A stretch of DNA of 64,000 nt from Ciceribacter sp. L1K22 (GTDB lineage: Bacteria > Pseudomonadota > Alphaproteobacteria > Rhizobiales > Rhizobiaceae). The DNA is taken from assembly GCF_017599385.1 (NCBI RefSeq), contig NZ_JAGFPK010000002.1, positions 372,001 through 436,000 of the forward strand, in the 5' to 3' direction. The notes below the pieces were generated by a model that saw nothing but the letters and a program-made list of their open reading frames with translations, made no database searches and was not told the origin of the DNA. This document shows, piece after piece, positions 50,045-58,600 of this stretch (position 1 is the stretch's first letter; every line of letters starts with the position of its first letter). The translations under genes were made by a program, and so were the position numbers.

Positions 50045-50677
50045 TTAGAACTTCACGCCAAGACCGACATTGACGACGTGCTGGCTGAAATCGACGTTGG
50101 TTCCGCCGATATCCTTGTCGCCATAGTCGTTGTAGCGGTACTCAAGCCGGCCGAACATCCGGTCGGTGAACGCGTAGTCTACGCCTGCGCCAATCGTCCA
50201 GCCATGCATGGTCTCACTGTCTTCGCCGGCGCCGGTGTCGAGGTTTGCATCGGTTGCTGTCCAGCCGCCAGCCGCATAGATCAGCGCCCGGTCCATCGCG
50301 TAACCGACGCGACCGCGAATTCCGCCGTTGAAGCCCGTTTCGAAATCGGCGCCCGCGACGGAACCGTCGTTCCAATCGTAATCTACGTTTCCTTCGAGAC
50401 CGACGATAACGCTGTTGCCGAATTCCCAGTTGTAACCGACAAAGCCGCCAAAGCGGCCGCCGTCGAATCCGTCAGAGCCAAAGCCATCGACATCGGCGTC
50501 ACCCCAGCCGTAACCGCCTTCGACACCGACATAGCCGCCAGCCCATGAGAACACGACGGGCGTTTCTATCGTTGCCGCCGGAGCTTCCGGCACCTCGTAG
50601 ATCGCGTCCGCAGCAAAAGCGGCGCCGGTGGACAGAAGCACTATCGCGGTGGACGTCGTGAGCAATTTCTTGAACAT
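50045..50677 (-). CDS. Omp25/RopB-like outer membrane beta-barrel protein
   Basis: A 210-aa protein with a signal peptide (MFKKLLTTSTAIVLLSTGAAFA) and an eight-stranded barrel pattern: FSWAGGYVGVEGGYGWGDADV, GRFGGFVGYNWEFGNSVIVGLEGNVDY, GGIRGRVGYAMDRALIYAAGGW, DRMFGRLEYRYNDYG and a final VVNVGLGVKF ending in Phe. This is the Omp25/Omp31/RopB group that dominates the outer membrane of Brucella and rhizobia. GGGGAGA precedes the start. The 5' leader contains a small CCCCG/CGGGG hairpin. It is transcribed alone towards its terminator. Confidence 0.9.
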   Translation of the reverse strand: MFKKLLTTSTAIVLLSTGAAFAADAIYEVPEAPAATIETPVVFSWAGGYVGVEGGYGWGDADVDGFGSDGFDGGRFGGFVGYNWEFGNSVIVGLEGNVDYDWNDGSVAGADFETGFNGGIRGRVGYAMDRALIYAAGGWTATDANLDTGAGEDSETMHGWTIGAGVDYAFTDRMFGRLEYRYNDYGDKDIGGTNVDFSQHVVNVGLGVKF

Positions 50678-50807
50678 TCGGATATCTCCCCTGAGACTGT
50701 GTGCGAACCCCGATCGCGGGGCAGGTGTCTATCACCACCGCCATAACTCATGAACGCAGGGGTAAAGTTCCGAAGGTTCCACAGCCGCTCGAATTTCTTC
50801 CGGCTTG

Positions 50808-50830
50808 CCGTGACGCATTTGTCACAACGG
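50808..50830. promoter_or_regulatory. Dyad in the divergent promoter region of the secreted unknown gene
   Basis: GTGAC-GCATTT-GTCAC, flanked by CCG and CGG, 50-72 bp before the start of the + strand gene. Symmetry is good, but no known regulator consensus is recognised. Confidence 0.3.
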
Positions 50831-50879
50831 CTCGACGCCATTCGGCGATTTCGGCTAGACTGAACTCTGGAGGCTCCAA

Positions 50880-51725
50880 ATGCACATTCTGCCGCGATCG
50901 CTTCTGGCGGGCGCTCTTGCCCTTGTCGCCGCAACCGCCGGTGCGGCCGACATCTGGCGGATGGCCGATCTGAGCGACCCTGTATCACCGCAGATCCCCA
51001 CCACTTTCCTGGATCTCGCTCGCGCGGTCGTACCGGATTTGGAAGCGACGTCTGGAGGCTGGCGGGGAAACACGGTCGCCCCCACCATGGCGGAGGAACT
51101 GGATGTGGACGAGGCGTGGCCGGAGGGGCTGCAAGTCAACAAAGCCGAAGTCATGCACCTCGCAGGCGCGAAGGCGATGATCGTTTTCCTGGATTTCGGC
51201 GAGCCGGATGGACAACCCGATGCGCCAGCGTCGCTCGCCCTCTATACGCTCGCCGGAGAAACGCCCGTGCTAGGCGATATAGTAAATGTCGGCCTTGATC
51301 GGCAGACAGGGATATCAGGCGATACGCGGCTCGTCGATGACAGGACGGCGTTGATTGTCATCGACAATACCCACTCCAACTCATCCCAGCACTACCGAAT
51401 CACGAGCCTCTATCTCGCGACACCGGAGGAACTCCTTCATGTCGACGATGTCTTCACGTTTTCGGAATCGCTTTGCGGCCTCTGGCGCCAGCAACAAACG
51501 GGTGTTTCGGTCAACGACGCGGTTCCAAGCGGCAAACCCGCGATTTACGTCGAAATCAGCCTCCACGACGATCCGAAGGAGGGCGACGAATGTGCCGAGC
51601 CGATTGCCGTCATCGCCGACCGCACCATCGGCGTTACCTACACTTGGTCTGAGAAAACAAAGTCCTATCAACCTGACTCCGATGCCCTGCAAATGCTCGC
51701 TGAAGAGAACGAGCGCCGGTTCTGA
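50880..51725 (+). CDS. Secreted protein of unknown function
   Basis: A 281-aa protein. The N-terminus MHILPRSLLAGALALVAATAGAADI is a Sec signal peptide cleaved after AGA or AA. The rest is soluble, acidic and probably beta-rich (ASLALYTLAGETPVLGDIVNVG, DRTALIVIDNTHSNSSQHYRI, IAVIADRTIGVTYTWSEKTKSY). Two cysteines (about 200 and 238) could pair in the periplasm. I recognise no domain or catalytic motif. GGAGG lies 7 bases before the ATG. It is divergent from the Omp25-like gene and stands alone. Confidence 0.7.
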   Translation: MHILPRSLLAGALALVAATAGAADIWRMADLSDPVSPQIPTTFLDLARAVVPDLEATSGGWRGNTVAPTMAEELDVDEAWPEGLQVNKAEVMHLAGAKAMIVFLDFGEPDGQPDAPASLALYTLAGETPVLGDIVNVGLDRQTGISGDTRLVDDRTALIVIDNTHSNSSQHYRITSLYLATPEELLHVDDVFTFSESLCGLWRQQQTGVSVNDAVPSGKPAIYVEISLHDDPKEGDECAEPIAVIADRTIGVTYTWSEKTKSYQPDSDALQMLAEENERRF

Positions 51726-51838
51726 CGCCGACACAGGAGATCGGGAATCGGACATTCACGACCCGCGCTCGACCGGCGGCTCCAGACGCGGGTTGCGTCG
51801 AACCGGTCCGGGAGCGCGGGCCGAGCGAGCGGCGGCCT

Positions 51839-52432
51839 TTACGCCGCCTGTTCGAGAGAGGTACCGCTCAACTTGCGGCCGGTGGCAACGATCATGCCCG
51901 CCGCGCCGCCCAGCCATCCGTCCTTGAGTTCCAGCCCCAGAAAGCGCGCACGATCGAACGGTCCCGGCATGACGAGATGGCGGGCACGATACGCAAAGAA
52001 GCCGAAGCGCTCGTAATAGGCCGCGTCACCCACCAGGAGTACGGCACCGTGGTCGCGCTTCTTCGCTTCCAGAAGCGCTGCACGCATCAGCGCGGAACCG
52101 ATGCCCTTGCCTTCATGGGCGCAATCTACGGCCAGCGGCCCGAGCAGGAGCGCCTCGATCGGGCCCCCGTCCCGGTCTACGCCGGCCTCGACATTCCAGA
52201 GGCGAACGGTGCCGATGACATGACCGGCGCGATCGCGCGCCACCAGTGCGAGGCCCTCGGCCGGGACGCGCCCGCGCCGGATCTTCTCGGAAGACTTTGT
52301 CTTGCGATCGGCGCCCATCACCTTGTCGAGCAGCGTCTCGCGCGCCACGACGTCGGCAGGCGTCTCGCGGTCGATGACATAGGCAGGTGCAGGCGCGAAA
52401 AGGGCGCGCACGTTGTCGAGAACAGTGGCCAT
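51839..52432 (-). CDS. GNAT-family N-acetyltransferase
   Basis: A 197-aa acetyltransferase. LGPLAVDCAHEGKGIGSALMRAALLEAKKRDHGAVLLVGDAAYYERFGF is the acetyl-CoA-binding core (Q/RxxGxG/A as HEGKGIG) followed by the YYERFGF motif of YhbS-like members. Substrate unknown. The start at ATG 52432 (MATVLDNV) follows GGGAGG at 7 bases, better than 52450. It lies downstream of the ornithine decarboxylase gene on the same strand with a 70-bp gap, so co-transcription and a polyamine-related role are possible but unproven. Confidence 0.85.
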   Translation of the reverse strand: MATVLDNVRALFAPAPAYVIDRETPADVVARETLLDKVMGADRKTKSSEKIRRGRVPAEGLALVARDRAGHVIGTVRLWNVEAGVDRDGGPIEALLLGPLAVDCAHEGKGIGSALMRAALLEAKKRDHGAVLLVGDAAYYERFGFFAYRARHLVMPGPFDRARFLGLELKDGWLGGAAGMIVATGRKLSGTSLEQAA

Positions 52433-52502
52433 GCTGGCCTCCCGTATCAAGAGTGTTCCAATGATTGTGAAGGTCCGCGCCGGTTGGCCGGCGCGGGAGA
52501 CG

Positions 52503-53636
52503 TCAGATCACGTAGGACTTCAGCGGCTCGAAGCCGTTGAACGCCACCGCCGAATAAGTGGTGGTGTACGCGCCGGTGCCCTCGATCAGAACCTCGTCGC
52601 CGATCGAAAGCGAGATCGGCAGCGGATACATGTTCTTCTCGTACATGACATCAGCCGAATCGCAGGTCGGGCCGGCCAGCACGCAGGGCTCCATCTCGTC
52701 GGCATCATGGGCGGTGCGGATCGGGTAACGGATCGCTTCGTCCATGGTTTCGGCGAGACCGCCGAACTTGCCGATGTCGAGAAACACCCAGCGATGCGCG
52801 TCATTGTCCGACTTCTTCGAGATCAGCACGACTTCCGCCTTGATCACGCCGGCATTGCCGACCATGCCACGGCCCGGCTCGATGATGGTCTGCGGGATGT
52901 TGTTGCCGAAGTGCTTCTTCAGCGACGCATTGATCGCCTGACCATAAGCTTCTGCCGACGGAATGTCGCGCAGGTACTTGGTCGGGAATCCTCCACCCAT
53001 GTTGACCATCTTCAGAACGATGCCCTGCTTGGCCAGCGAAGCGAAAACACGCTTGGCATCCGCAAGGGCGCCGTCCCAGGCATCGACCTTGGTCATCTGC
53101 GAACCGACATGGAACGAGACGCCAAAGGATTCGAGGCCGAGCTGGTGGGCGTAGACGAGAACGTCGACGGCCATCTGCGGCACGCAGCCGAACTTGCGGG
53201 AAAGCGGCCATTCGGCGCCTTCGCCATCGGTCAGGACGCGGCAGAACACGCGGGCGCCGGGAGCGGCACGGGAAATCTTCTCGACTTCCTCGTGGCTATC
53301 GACGGCATAGAGGTTCACACCGAGCGCGAACGCACGGGCGATGTCGCGTTCCTTCTTGATGGTGTTGCCGAAGGAGATGCGGTCGGCGGTGGCGCCGGCA
53401 TCGAGAGCCATCTGGATTTCGGCAACGGAAGCGCAGTCGAAGTTCGAGCCGAGCGAGGCCAGGAGCTGGAGGATCTCCGGCGCCGGGTTCGCCTTGACTG
53501 CGTAGTAGATGGCGCTGTCCGGCAGGGCGTGACGGAAGGCACCGAAATTGTCGCGCACCACGTCGAGGTCGACCACGAGGCAGGGACCTTCCGGACGTCG
53601 GGTGTTGATGAAGTCGAGGATACGAGCAGAGGTCAT
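52503..53636 (-). CDS. Ornithine/lysine decarboxylase, PLP fold type III
   Basis: A 377-aa eukaryotic-type decarboxylase making putrescine (and possibly cadaverine). The PLP lysine is Lys48 in IYYAVKANP. SFHVGSQ, NMGGGFP, EPGRGMVGNAG (PLP phosphate) and the catalytic Cys near residue 325 in GPTCDSADVM are all present. ATG 53636 (MTSARILDF) follows GGAAGGAAG at 4 bases; the longer frame lacks family similarity. The gene has a long structured leader, and an upstream ORF stops on its start codon (ATGA). Homologues are called odc, odc2 or speF-like. Confidence 0.93.
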   Translation of the reverse strand: MTSARILDFINTRRPEGPCLVVDLDVVRDNFGAFRHALPDSAIYYAVKANPAPEILQLLASLGSNFDCASVAEIQMALDAGATADRISFGNTIKKERDIARAFALGVNLYAVDSHEEVEKISRAAPGARVFCRVLTDGEGAEWPLSRKFGCVPQMAVDVLVYAHQLGLESFGVSFHVGSQMTKVDAWDGALADAKRVFASLAKQGIVLKMVNMGGGFPTKYLRDIPSAEAYGQAINASLKKHFGNNIPQTIIEPGRGMVGNAGVIKAEVVLISKKSDNDAHRWVFLDIGKFGGLAETMDEAIRYPIRTAHDADEMEPCVLAGPTCDSADVMYEKNMYPLPISLSIGDEVLIEGTGAYTTTYSAVAFNGFEPLKSYVI

Positions 53637-53794
53637 CGGTCTTCCTTCCAAATTCCAAGCTTCCCGAAGCGGCAAGGCTTCGGATGGACAAAGGACGGCG
53701 AGACATCGCTCGAAACCAGTCGGTGGAGACACTGGTACCGTACGAACGCTCGACGCGCGAAACGATGGATGAACGCACTCTTGCCTGAGCGCAT
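53633..53794 (-). CDS. Candidate upstream ORF / leader peptide overlapping ornithine decarboxylase start
   Basis: A 53-codon frame from ATG 53794 to a TGA that overlaps the decarboxylase ATG by ATGA. The peptide is very basic and aromatic early on: MRSGKSA, then FIHRFARRAFVRYQC. It has no recognised domain and the ribosome-binding site is weak (AAGCGGA). In enterobacteria, speF is controlled by a short Arg/His/Phe-rich leader peptide that senses ornithine; the position and composition here are similar. This could also be chance coding within a structured RNA. Confidence 0.4.
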   Translation of the reverse strand: MRSGKSAFIHRFARRAFVRYQCLHRLVSSDVSPSFVHPKPCRFGKLGIWKEDR

Positions 53795-54200
53795 AAATCC
53801 GCTTTGTCTGCCATGGATTGGAGGGAGACCCTACCGCACTTCCGGCAATGATGGTGTGCCTCTTCAGTACCCCGGCTGATGGAAAGCCGGCAGAGAACCA
53901 GAAAGGCCCGCACCGTCGTTGCTTCAAGATGTCCTCGCATTTCCCGGTTGGCCGGAATAGCGACTGGAGGGGTTAGTTCCAGGTACCTTACCGATGACCT
54001 CACCTTAGGGATAAATCCCAGTTCGAGGGTCGGCGGACACCCACGGGCACGTGCGACTTTGGGCAACGACGCAGATAAGAAAAGTGAACGTCATAATCAA
54101 GAGGATTTTTTGCCCCTGGTTAATTTCGTTACGAACTATGCTATTCCTTGAACAATTCGCGGTGCACGTTCACAAATGTGGGACGAGCCAAGGGGCAAAA
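53637..54200 (-). promoter_or_regulatory. Long structured leader of ornithine decarboxylase (speF-leader candidate) and divergent promoter region
   Basis: This 564-base gap holds the leader of the decarboxylase and the promoter of the divergent LysR gene. Visible hairpins are CCGAAGC/GCTTCGG (53664-53683, just before the ribosome-binding site), ACCAGT/ACTGGT (53716-53737) and GGGAT/ATCCC (54008-54019). A conserved 'speF' RNA element is known upstream of ornithine decarboxylase genes in alphaproteobacteria; this is the right place, but I cannot run the covariance model. Confidence 0.5.
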
Positions 54201-55094
54201 ATGGATACACTGACAAGAATCAGAGCCTTCATCGACGTGGTCGAGGCGGAGGGCTTTTCTGCAGCCGCGCGCAAGACCGGGCGATCCAAGGCGTTGCTCT
54301 CGAAATATGTACGGGAACTGGAGGATGAACTCGGCGCGCTCCTCCTCAACCGCACGACCCGCCAGTTCTCGATGACCGAGGCGGGCCACATCTACTATCG
54401 CAGCGCCGCCGACATTCTCAAGGAAATCGAGAGCCTGGCGGACCTGGTGCGCGAGAACAACGCCGATCTCAAGGGACGGCTGAAGGTCTCGGTGCCGCGG
54501 ACCTTCATCGATGCAGACATCGGACAGTCGCTGATCGATTTCGCGGTTGAGAACCCCGACCTGTCGCTCGACATCGTCGCGGAGGACCGATTCGTCGATC
54601 TCATTGAGGAAGGGTTCGATCTTGCGATTCGAATCACGCGACTTGAGGATTCCGGCCTCATTGCCCGAAAGCTCGCTGACTTCCGGATCTATGCCCTTGC
54701 AACACCGGATTTCGTAAAGAAGCACGGGCCGCTCGACCACCCGCAGGACCTTTCGCGCGTTCCGGTACTGATCGACACCAATTCCCGGGGACACAACACC
54801 GCCCGCTTCAACCTTCCCGATGGCGGCGGCGTCTCTGTTGCCGTCAACGGACCGATCGAGGTCAACAGCCCGCAAGCGACTCTGCGGGGGGCACGCGCCG
54901 GTCTCGGCGTCGCCATGATCCCAGACTTCATCGGGCGACCCTATGTCGACTCCGGCGAACTCATACCGTTGCTGGAGGACTTCCTCCCGAACGACCGGGG
55001 CATCTATGCGGTCTATCCGCATCGGCGCTACCTGCCGGCGAAGGTCCGGTCCTTCGTCGACTATCTTCATGCCTGGTTTCGCAAGAACACATAA
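54201..55094 (+). CDS. LysR-family transcriptional regulator
   Basis: A 297-aa regulator. The HTH is RIRAFIDVVEAEGFSAAARKTGRSKALLSKYVRELEDELGALLLNRTTR near the N-terminus, and the effector domain from about residue 90 (LKGRLKVSVPRTFIDADIGQSL) is of the CrgA type. ATG 54201 has AAGGGG 7 bases upstream; the longer frame is not family-like. It is divergent from ornithine decarboxylase across a long gap and might regulate it, though LysR genes often control their own neighbours only loosely. It lies 56 bp before the DUF1007 gene. Confidence 0.92.
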   Translation: MDTLTRIRAFIDVVEAEGFSAAARKTGRSKALLSKYVRELEDELGALLLNRTTRQFSMTEAGHIYYRSAADILKEIESLADLVRENNADLKGRLKVSVPRTFIDADIGQSLIDFAVENPDLSLDIVAEDRFVDLIEEGFDLAIRITRLEDSGLIARKLADFRIYALATPDFVKKHGPLDHPQDLSRVPVLIDTNSRGHNTARFNLPDGGGVSVAVNGPIEVNSPQATLRGARAGLGVAMIPDFIGRPYVDSGELIPLLEDFLPNDRGIYAVYPHRRYLPAKVRSFVDYLHAWFRKNT

Positions 55095-55150
55095 TTGCCA
55101 ACACTCACCACTACCGAGAGCGAAGGACGGAATCACCGGCGGTTCTAGAG

Positions 55151-55792
55151 ATGAAAAAAAACCGATTGCTGCTCGCACTCATCCTTGCCACGGCGCCATT
55201 GCCTGCGGCAGCCCACCCGCATGTCTTCGCCGAGGCGAGGCTGGAGATCGTCGCGGCAGATGACGGCACGGTACAGGAGCTTCGCAACGTCTGGCGCTTC
55301 GATGACATGTTCTCCTCCAGCGTCCTGATGGATTTCGACACGAACACGAACTTGAAGCTGGAGGAGAGCGAACTTCAGGAAATCAGCAACACGATCCACC
55401 AGTCGCTCGCGGACTACGACTACTTCACCTTCATCAATCACGACGGCAAGCCTGTCGAGATTGCCGCCCCGGACGTTCTCCACGCGGACTTCCAGGACAA
55501 CCAGTTGCTGGTGATCTTTTCGGTGAAGCCGAAGGTCTCGCTGCCCGCCAGCGGCACGCTGTCGTTTGGCGTCTACGATCCGACTCTCTACACGGCAATC
55601 GACTTCACCGACGACACCCACATGGTTCTGGAAGGACCGGGCTTCGCCAAGTGCAAGCATCAGGTCATTCGGCCGGATGCGGACGAGGTCATCGCCCAGA
55701 ACCAGGCGATGCTGACGGAAGCCTTCTTCGCTGACCCCGCCAACAACGACATGGGCAAGCTGTTCGCGACGCGCTTGGAGGTGACATGCTGA
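55151..55792 (+). CDS. DUF1007 periplasmic protein of nickel/cobalt transport locus
   Basis: A 213-aa protein. The signal peptide MKKNRLLLALILATAPLPAAA is followed at once by HPHVFAEARLEI; a mature N-terminus starting His-x-His is typical of DUF1007 and suits metal binding. DDMFSSSVLMDFDTNTN is another family block. The gene overlaps the NicO transporter gene by 7 bases, the usual pairing, so it probably delivers or senses Ni/Co at the periplasmic face. Its exact role is not established. Confidence 0.87.
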   Translation: MKKNRLLLALILATAPLPAAAHPHVFAEARLEIVAADDGTVQELRNVWRFDDMFSSSVLMDFDTNTNLKLEESELQEISNTIHQSLADYDYFTFINHDGKPVEIAAPDVLHADFQDNQLLVIFSVKPKVSLPASGTLSFGVYDPTLYTAIDFTDDTHMVLEGPGFAKCKHQVIRPDADEVIAQNQAMLTEAFFADPANNDMGKLFATRLEVTC

Positions 55793-56841
55793 GCGGTCGG
55801 CGAGCAGTCTTGATCGCCGCTCTGATTTGCCTCGCCGTGCCTTCGGCTCAACAGGCCCTCGCGGCCTCGCCGCTCGGTATAGGCACCGCCGAGCCTTCGT
55901 TTCAGACCACCGGAATTTTTGGCGGCTTCCTCGCCTGGGTCAACGAACATCAGCAGGCCTTCTACCGTTCGCTGACGGGTGCGCTGAGAGAAATGCGCGA
56001 TGATCCGGCGGCACTTTGGAGCCTGATCGGACTGTCTTTCGCCTATGGCATTTTTCACGCCGCCGGACCGGGCCATGGCAAGGCCGTCGTCTCATCCTAC
56101 CTGCTGGCAAACGAAACCCAACTGAGGCGCGGCATAGCCATCTCCTTCGTCTCCGCCATGATGCAGGCGTTCGTCGCCATTGCCGTTGTGGTGACGGCCT
56201 ACATCCTGCTGCGCGGTTCTTCCATAAAGATGACGGACGCGACCAATGGGTTGGAAATCGCAAGCTATGCCATGGTGGTGGCCTTCGGAACCTGGCTTCT
56301 CCTGAAAAAGCTCCAACCCTTGCTGCCGCGTCGCAAGGCGCTCGTCGGCGATGCTCTGTTCGCCAATTCCGAGGTGGCCACGCTTCCGTCCGGCGGCAGC
56401 GGACTGCGTTTCTCCGCTGTTGCTGTCGACCATGACCACAACGCCCTCGCCCCCGGTTCCATCTGCCCCGATTGTGGCGTTTCTCACCTGCCCGACCCAT
56501 CAATGCTGCGGGGCGAGCGTTTCACCAGCAGGGAAGCTTGGTCGGCGATCGTGGCGGTCGGTCTCAGACCCTGCTCCGGGGCACTCCTGGTCCTCGCCTT
56601 TTCGGTGCTGAACGGCCTCTATCTCGGCGGCGTCCTGTCCGTCTTCGCCATGGCCCTCGGCACAGCGATCACGGTGTCGGCGCTGGCAATCATGGCCGTC
56701 TCCGCCAAAGGTCTTGCAATCCGGTTGACGGGTGCCGGCTCCGGCCTGTCGCGAAAGGTGGGCAACGCGATCGAAATCGGCGCGGCACTCCTCGTCATCC
56801 TTCTGGGCGGCACGCTGCTGATGGCCGCCCTTCAGGGTTGA
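55786..56841 (+). CDS. NicO/RcnA-family nickel/cobalt transporter
   Basis: A 351-aa integral membrane protein. After a cleavable or first helix comes GLSFAYGIFHAAGPGHGKAVVSSYLL, the NicO signature with the metal-contact His residues in HAAGPGHGK. Six to seven helices follow. A short cytoplasmic loop DHDHNALAPGSICPDCGVSHLP has three His and two Cys, a modest metal-binding loop compared with the long His stretch of E. coli RcnA. VGLRPCSGALLVLAFSVLNGLY is the second signature. Direction (import or efflux) cannot be settled from sequence. Confidence 0.9.
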   Translation: MLSGRRAVLIAALICLAVPSAQQALAASPLGIGTAEPSFQTTGIFGGFLAWVNEHQQAFYRSLTGALREMRDDPAALWSLIGLSFAYGIFHAAGPGHGKAVVSSYLLANETQLRRGIAISFVSAMMQAFVAIAVVVTAYILLRGSSIKMTDATNGLEIASYAMVVAFGTWLLLKKLQPLLPRRKALVGDALFANSEVATLPSGGSGLRFSAVAVDHDHNALAPGSICPDCGVSHLPDPSMLRGERFTSREAWSAIVAVGLRPCSGALLVLAFSVLNGLYLGGVLSVFAMALGTAITVSALAIMAVSAKGLAIRLTGAGSGLSRKVGNAIEIGAALLVILLGGTLLMAALQG

Positions 56842-56847
56842 CCATTC

Positions 56848-57054
56848 TCAGCGCTTCTGAAAACGCGAGCGGACCCAGAAAATCATGAAGAAGGCCATGA
56901 CCCCGAGAGCGCCCACCGCAACCGCAAGCGCCGGCGAATAATCGCCGATCCACAGCACCAGGCTCGGCAGAAAATAGAAAACGACGCCGACGACGAGGAT
57001 GATGATCGCCGCGGCAATTGCAGACGACCGGTTGTTGTTTGACGTCTCGTTCAC
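56848..57054 (-). CDS. Small two-helix membrane protein
   Basis: A 68-aa protein with two hydrophobic segments (SAIAAAIIILVVGVVFYFL and ALAVAVGALGVMAFFMIFWV), a polar Asn-rich start and a basic C-terminus RSRFQKR. I recognise no family. Its start overlaps the stop of the GNAT gene upstream on the same strand (4 bases, ATGA), which supports it being real and co-translated. Confidence 0.65.
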   Translation of the reverse strand: MNETSNNNRSSAIAAAIIILVVGVVFYFLPSLVLWIGDYSPALAVAVGALGVMAFFMIFWVRSRFQKR

Positions 57055-57737
57055 GTGGAAGCTCCGGAAAGCTGGTTACGGATATCGTCGAGGCGACGCT
57101 TCTGAACGCCGCCCGAGGTGAAGTTGTCGGGGGAAAGCCATTCCTCGAAGGCAGCTTTCAGGTCGGGCCACTCGCTATCGATCATCGAGAACCACGCGGT
57201 GTCGCGATTGGCGCCCTTGGAGATCACATGGTTACGGAAGACGCCCTCGAACGTGAACCCGTAGCGCCGAGCCGTCGTCTTAGAGGCCTCATTCTCGTTG
57301 TGGCACTTCCACTCGTAGCGGCGATAACCAAGATCGTCGAACACATGGCGCGCCATGAGATAATGCGCTTCCGTTGCCAGCGGCGTCCTGCTCATGGCCG
57401 GACCGTGCGCGACGCCACCCACCTCGACCACGCCGTTTGCAGGATCCGCCCGCATGTAGTTCGCCATGCCGACCACTTTGCCATCCGCCTTGTTGCGAAA
57501 CACATGGGTGAGCCAACCGGCGTTCTTCATGGCATCGAGCCAGTTCCCGAAGTCGTCGAGATCCCTGAAGTCCGGCTGCGTGAAATACTTCAGAAGCGGG
57601 TTGATCCCAAAACCGCCAAGCCCCTCCCAGAGAGCCTGCAGGTGGCGCGCGCGCTCATAGGGCTCCACCACCACGAAACGCCCTTCGAGCGTTACCGGTG
57701 CCGGCGCCGGGGCCTTGTAGCTGGATAGATCGCGCAT
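57051..57737 (-). CDS. RimJ/RimL-type GNAT acetyltransferase
   Basis: A 228-aa acetyltransferase of the family that modifies N-termini of ribosomal proteins and others. LEGRFVVVEPYERARHLQALWE is the usual N-terminal strand-helix. ATEAHYLMARHVFDDLGYRRYEWKCHNENEASKTTARRYGFTFEGVFRNHV is the acetyl-CoA-binding and substrate region characteristic of RimJ/RimL proteins. Its stop overlaps the start of a small membrane protein. The substrate is unknown. Confidence 0.88.
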   Translation of the reverse strand: MRDLSSYKAPAPAPVTLEGRFVVVEPYERARHLQALWEGLGGFGINPLLKYFTQPDFRDLDDFGNWLDAMKNAGWLTHVFRNKADGKVVGMANYMRADPANGVVEVGGVAHGPAMSRTPLATEAHYLMARHVFDDLGYRRYEWKCHNENEASKTTARRYGFTFEGVFRNHVISKGANRDTAWFSMIDSEWPDLKAAFEEWLSPDNFTSGGVQKRRLDDIRNQLSGAST

Positions 57738-57813
57738 GGCCGTCTCCTCTTCACCAGAACGGATTAGGCCAGCCGCCCCCTAAAGGCAACTGGCCCGAGG
57801 CGCGGCGTCGACG

Positions 57814-58515
57814 TCACACCTTCGCAGCGGCGGCGACAGTCGCTTCGATGTGATCGACAAGCGCGTCCGGCAGGCCAAGCCGTCCGGCGAGCAGGTCGAG
57901 GTAGCCACGCTCGGCCCGGCCATCCGGCTCGATCGCCAGGCGGGAAGCCGTATAGAGTTCGACCTTCTGCTCTTCCGTCTTGGCGGACGCGATGAGGGCA
58001 TCGAGGTCAGACGGACTGGCCAGTTCCTTTTCAATGAAGGCTTCGGCTTCGGCGCCCAGCCCCGACAATTGGATCTTGTCCATGATCCGCCCCCGCTCGG
58101 TCGCGTCGATGTGGCCATCCGCCTTGGCGGCGGCGATCATCGCCCTCACCAGCGCCAGAGCAAAATCCTCGGTTACCTGCGGCGACTGTGGACTAAATGG
58201 GGAATCGGTTGGAGGCGGCAACAGTTCGGGAAGGCTGTCGGTCGGGCCGGTGTCCGGTGAGTTGCCGGTCTTGTAGTTGCGATAGGCCAGGTAGCCGAGC
58301 CCTGCAATTGCGGCAAGACCACCGAGCTTGACCGCACTGCCGGTCAAGTTGCGACCGGCCTTCGTGCCGAGAAGGACCGCGGCCAGCGCACCGCTCGCCA
58401 GCGGATTTTTCTTCGCGAGATCGAGCGCGCTGCCGGCCGTACCTTTTACTGTTCCCTGCGTTCCCGGAATCTGCGATCCCAAAAATTGATCCAGTAGCTT
58501 CTTGGCATCGAACAT
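57814..58515 (-). CDS. DUF533/TerB-like protein
   Basis: A 233-aa protein. The N-terminal ~90 residues are Ala/Gly-rich and hydrophobic (ASGALAAVLLGTKAGRNL, KLGGLAAIAGLGYLAYRNY), followed by a Pro/Ser/Thr linker. A helical TerB-like domain starts at about residue 115 (ALALVRAMIAAAKADGHIDATERGRIMDKI, with the Asp-Gly-His-Ile-Asp metal-like motif). Such YebE/DUF533 proteins are envelope-associated with unknown function. ATG 58515 with GGGAGAA upstream replaces a longer frame. Confidence 0.88.
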   Translation of the reverse strand: MFDAKKLLDQFLGSQIPGTQGTVKGTAGSALDLAKKNPLASGALAAVLLGTKAGRNLTGSAVKLGGLAAIAGLGYLAYRNYKTGNSPDTGPTDSLPELLPPPTDSPFSPQSPQVTEDFALALVRAMIAAAKADGHIDATERGRIMDKIQLSGLGAEAEAFIEKELASPSDLDALIASAKTEEQKVELYTASRLAIEPDGRAERGYLDLLAGRLGLPDALVDHIEATVAAAAKV

Positions 58516-58600
58516 CGCGTTCTCCCTGCGTGCGTTTTCACGAGCAAGATAAGAACGCGACCTCCGAATTACAAAGAAACCGCTCTCAACAAAAAGGTGA

